A DNA stretch of 64,000 nt, taken from assembly GCF_003234185.1 (NCBI RefSeq), contig NZ_QKSM01000011.1, forward strand, positions 1 to 64,000, given 5' to 3'. Below the pieces are notes generated by a model. It was not told where the DNA came from. It made no database searches and worked only from the letters and a program-made list of their open reading frames with translations. The position numbers and the translations under genes are program-made. This document shows positions 62,055 through 64,000 of the stretch, in pieces. Within the stretch, counting starts at the first letter, position 1. Each line of letters opens with the position of its first letter. The DNA comes from Curtobacterium sp. MCSS17_008 (lineage in GTDB: Bacteria; Actinomycetota; Actinomycetes; Actinomycetales; Microbacteriaceae).

Positions 62055-62732
62055 ATGGCACGCACGACCGGCACCGCGCGGGGCACCGACGCCCCGCGCA
62101 CCCCGACGATCGACCCGCGGGACCTCGAGGACTGGACGCCCGCCCCCGGCGACGTCCTGACCGGGGACCGGATCGAGGGCAAGCGCATCGACGTGGTCGA
62201 CGTGGCGGGCGAGCGCCTGCCCGACCTCGAGCTCGAGGAGTGCGTCGTCGGCACCCTCCGCGCGGACGACACCGACCTGCGCGGGCTGCGCATCCGCGAC
62301 TCGGTCGTCGAGACGCTCGACGCCCCCGTCCTCCGTGCCTCGAGCAGCGCCTGGCGGGGGGTCCGGGTCGACGGCGGCCGGGTCGGCTCGGCAGAGCTGC
62401 ACGACGCGACGCTCAACGGCGTCGAGTTCGTCGGCATGAAGCTCGGGTTCGTGAACCTCCGCGGCTCGACGCTCACCGACGTGGTGTTCCGCGACTGCGT
62501 GATCGACGAGCTCGACATCGCCGACGCCCGGCTGCTCCGTGTCGCGTTCGACGGCACCAGGATCCGTTCCGCCGAGGGCACGAACACCCGCATCGAGCAC
62601 GTGGACCTGCGCACCGCCGACCTCGACCGGGTGGAGCGGCTCGAGGGGTTCCGCGGGGCGACGATCGGCGCCGACCAGTTGTTCGCCCTCGCGCCGCTCC
62701 TGGCGGCGCAGGCCGGCTACCGCGTGGACTGA
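62055..62732 (+). CDS. Pentapeptide-repeat protein
   Basis: A protein of 225 residues. A hydrophilic N-terminus is followed by A(D/N)LXX-type repeats over about residues 60-210: LRADDTDLRGLRIRD, AELHDATLNGVEF, VNLRGSTLTDVVFRDCVIDELDIADARL, HVDLRTADLDRV. The right-handed quadrilateral helix may mimic DNA (as gyrase-inhibiting Qnr/MfpA do) but that is inference. It overlaps the convergent flavoprotein gene by 16 nt. Confidence 0.9.
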   Translation: MARTTGTARGTDAPRTPTIDPRDLEDWTPAPGDVLTGDRIEGKRIDVVDVAGERLPDLELEECVVGTLRADDTDLRGLRIRDSVVETLDAPVLRASSSAWRGVRVDGGRVGSAELHDATLNGVEFVGMKLGFVNLRGSTLTDVVFRDCVIDELDIADARLLRVAFDGTRIRSAEGTNTRIEHVDLRTADLDRVERLEGFRGATIGADQLFALAPLLAAQAGYRVD

Positions 62733-63706
62733 CCGGCGGGCGTGGCCGCAGCGTCCAGCGCCGCTGCGATGTCGGCCTGGACGAGGTCCCCGTGCACCGC
62801 GGCACCGGCCTGGGTCCCCGCCGCCGCCGACGCGATGACGGTGGCCATCGGCGACGTCACGTTGCCCGCGGCGTACACCCCGCGGACACCCGTCTGCCCG
62901 ACCGCGTCGACGGTGAGCCCGCCGCCGAACCGGAACCCGTTCACGACGACGTCCTCGGCCTGCAGCCCGAGCGCCTCGAGGAACCCGACCCGCGGCTCCG
63001 CCGTGCTCGCCGCCGCCAGCGCGTCGAGCGGGACGACCTGCCCCGAGCCGAGCTCGATGCCGGTCAGGACGCCGTCCGACGAGAGCACCCGGGCCACGGG
63101 GCCATCGACAACCTCGATGCCACGGGCCCGGAAACAGGCGAGCGCGGTGTCGTCGACCAACGCTGGGTCGGTGATGAAGGCGGTCACCCGGTCGCTCAGC
63201 GCACGGAACATCTGTGCGTGGTGTGCCCCGTTCGGCGTCGTCACGAGGACCCCGATCCGGCCGTCACGGACCTCCCACCCGTGGCAGAACGGGCAGTGCA
63301 CCACGCCGCGGCCCCACTGCTCGGCGAGTCCCGGCACGTCCGGCAGCACGTCGACGGCACCGGTGGCGACGACCAACCGGCGCGAGGTGACGACCACGCC
63401 GGAGTCGAGGGTGACCGAGAACCCCACCGGGTCGACCCCGTCGCCGTCCGTGGCGGACGCGGCCACGACCCTCCCGGCCGTCACCTCGACGCCGTACGCG
63501 GTGACCTCCTCGCGACCGACGCGGGTCAGTTCGGCCGGGGCGACGCCCTCGCGGCCCAGGTAGTTGTGCGCGCCCTCGGCGACCGCGTTGCGGGGGTCGC
63601 CCGCGTCCACGACGAGGACGGAGCGCCGCGACCGCCCGAGGATGAGCGCGGCGGACAGGCCGGCGGCCGAGCCGCCGATGACGATGACGTCGAAGTGATC
63701 TCGCAT
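62717..63706 (-). CDS. Thioredoxin-reductase-like NAD(P)/FAD oxidoreductase
   Basis: A protein of 329 residues. FAD motif VIVIGGSAAGLSAALILGRSRRSVLVVD, redox pair CPFCHGWE, NAD motif region VRDGRIGVLVTT, and the C-terminal FAD-contacting GVYAAGNVTSPMATVIASAAAGTQAGAAVH. The CxxC with HGWE and the layout recall bacterial TrxR-like flavin oxidoreductases of biosynthetic clusters. The start ATG 63706 has CATGAT 6 nt upstream. Divergent from an XRE gene, a possible regulator. Confidence 0.92.
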   Translation of the reverse strand: MRDHFDVIVIGGSAAGLSAALILGRSRRSVLVVDAGDPRNAVAEGAHNYLGREGVAPAELTRVGREEVTAYGVEVTAGRVVAASATDGDGVDPVGFSVTLDSGVVVTSRRLVVATGAVDVLPDVPGLAEQWGRGVVHCPFCHGWEVRDGRIGVLVTTPNGAHHAQMFRALSDRVTAFITDPALVDDTALACFRARGIEVVDGPVARVLSSDGVLTGIELGSGQVVPLDALAAASTAEPRVGFLEALGLQAEDVVVNGFRFGGGLTVDAVGQTGVRGVYAAGNVTSPMATVIASAAAGTQAGAAVHGDLVQADIAAALDAAATPAGQSTR

Positions 63707-63772
63707 GTCCGCATCATGCGCGGTTCGGTACTGATCCGGCAACGAACCTTGCTGGTATGGCAACATGGTCGC

Positions 63773-64000
63773 ATGGTGCACGGCCGGGAGGAACGGATCA
63801 CCCCACCCACGACGGCGCAGGTGGTCGACGCGGTCGGGCCGCGGCTGCGGTCGGTGCGGGAACGACGCGACGTCACGCTCGCGGCGCTCGCCGCGGAGAC
63901 GGGCATCTCGGTGTCGACGCTCTCGCGGCTCGAGTCCGGCCAGCGCCGGCCGACCCTGGAACTCCTGCTGCCGCTGGCCCGGGCCTACCAGGTACCGCTC
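63773..64000 (+). CDS. XRE-family transcriptional regulator (partial, cut by window end)
   Basis: The first 76 residues are visible. The HTH is VGPRLRSVRERRDVTLAALAAETGISVSTLSRLESGQRRPTLELLLPLARAYQVPL, a classic Cro/CI helix-turn-helix. A cupin domain may follow outside the window; that is only family knowledge. Divergent from the flavoprotein, whose promoter shares the 66-nt gap (short repeat TTGC-N7-GCAA). Confidence 0.88.
   Translation, partial: MVHGREERITPPTTAQVVDAVGPRLRSVRERRDVTLAALAAETGISVSTLSRLESGQRRPTLELLLPLARAYQVPL

Overview
This is a very GC-rich window (third codon positions almost always G or C). Gene content is chromosomal and typical of a soil or plant-associated actinobacterium. 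The gene families (AztABCD zinc importer, fused MnhAB antiporter subunit, Rpf-LysM protein, LCP proteins, DUF6314, DUF1264) and the many short intergenic hairpins fit family Microbacteriaceae, probably Curtobacterium or a close relative; that placement is inference. I see no rRNA or tRNA gene, phage, insertion sequence, CRISPR array or plasmid function. Coding density is high and operons are packed with 4-nt ATGA/GTGA overlaps.

Layout. 0-8.5 kb: an ADP-ribosylglycohydrolase with its GntR regulator, glgX, a DUF1264 protein, msrA, a small gene behind a textbook SOS box, a divergent TetR/GNAT pair and a secreted or anchored hydrolase. 8.5-13.4 kb: a zinc-uptake cluster (two AztD-like propeller lipoproteins, AztC, AztB and a divergent AztA) with Zur-like sites. 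13.4-22.5 kb: AraC regulator, CutC, a secreted trypsin-like protease, two SDRs, small stress-type proteins, MarR, a frameshifted membrane-protein gene, an MFS transporter and an epimerase. 22.5-28.9 kb: a complete six-gene Mnh/Mrp Na+/H+ antiporter operon (A/B fused, then C-D-E-F-G). 29-43.9 kb: DedA, SMP-30 lactonase, RlmC, an Rpf-LysM protein, two LCP cell-wall proteins, MarR/MMPL, GntR, an ECF sigma factor, an EEP-fold hydrolase, a third stress SDR and regulators. 44-54.5 kb: a ThrE-type exporter, OsmC, and a peptide-uptake operon DppA-B-C, gamma-glutamyltransferase, fused DppDF, then a GntR gene as last gene, with a matching operator just downstream of the operon promoter. 54.8-64 kb: a lectin-M23 peptidase, AlkD-like protein, MFS/TetR pair, zinc alcohol dehydrogenase, SDR, SHOCT, DUF6314 and pentapeptide-repeat proteins, a thioredoxin-reductase-like flavoprotein and the start of an XRE regulator cut by the window edge.

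Three patterns run through the window. (1) A family of near-perfect 40-53 nt hairpins with outer arms GACGGGAGGC and co-varying inner arms sits at gene ends (seven good and two decayed copies) and probably acts as terminators. (2) Many genes lack a Shine-Dalgarno but carry a -10-like hexamer (A at position 2, T at position 6) about 6-8 nt before the start codon, suggesting leaderless mRNAs. (3) Many regulator genes sit beside a clean palindrome that is a plausible operator. The first 114 bases form a perfect 53-bp foldback that includes the end of a coding sequence; this may be an assembly artefact. No clearly new defence or mobile system was found. The most original leads are the hairpin family, the motif split between two AztD paralogues, the SOS-controlled small gene and the gamma-glutamyl peptide operon.
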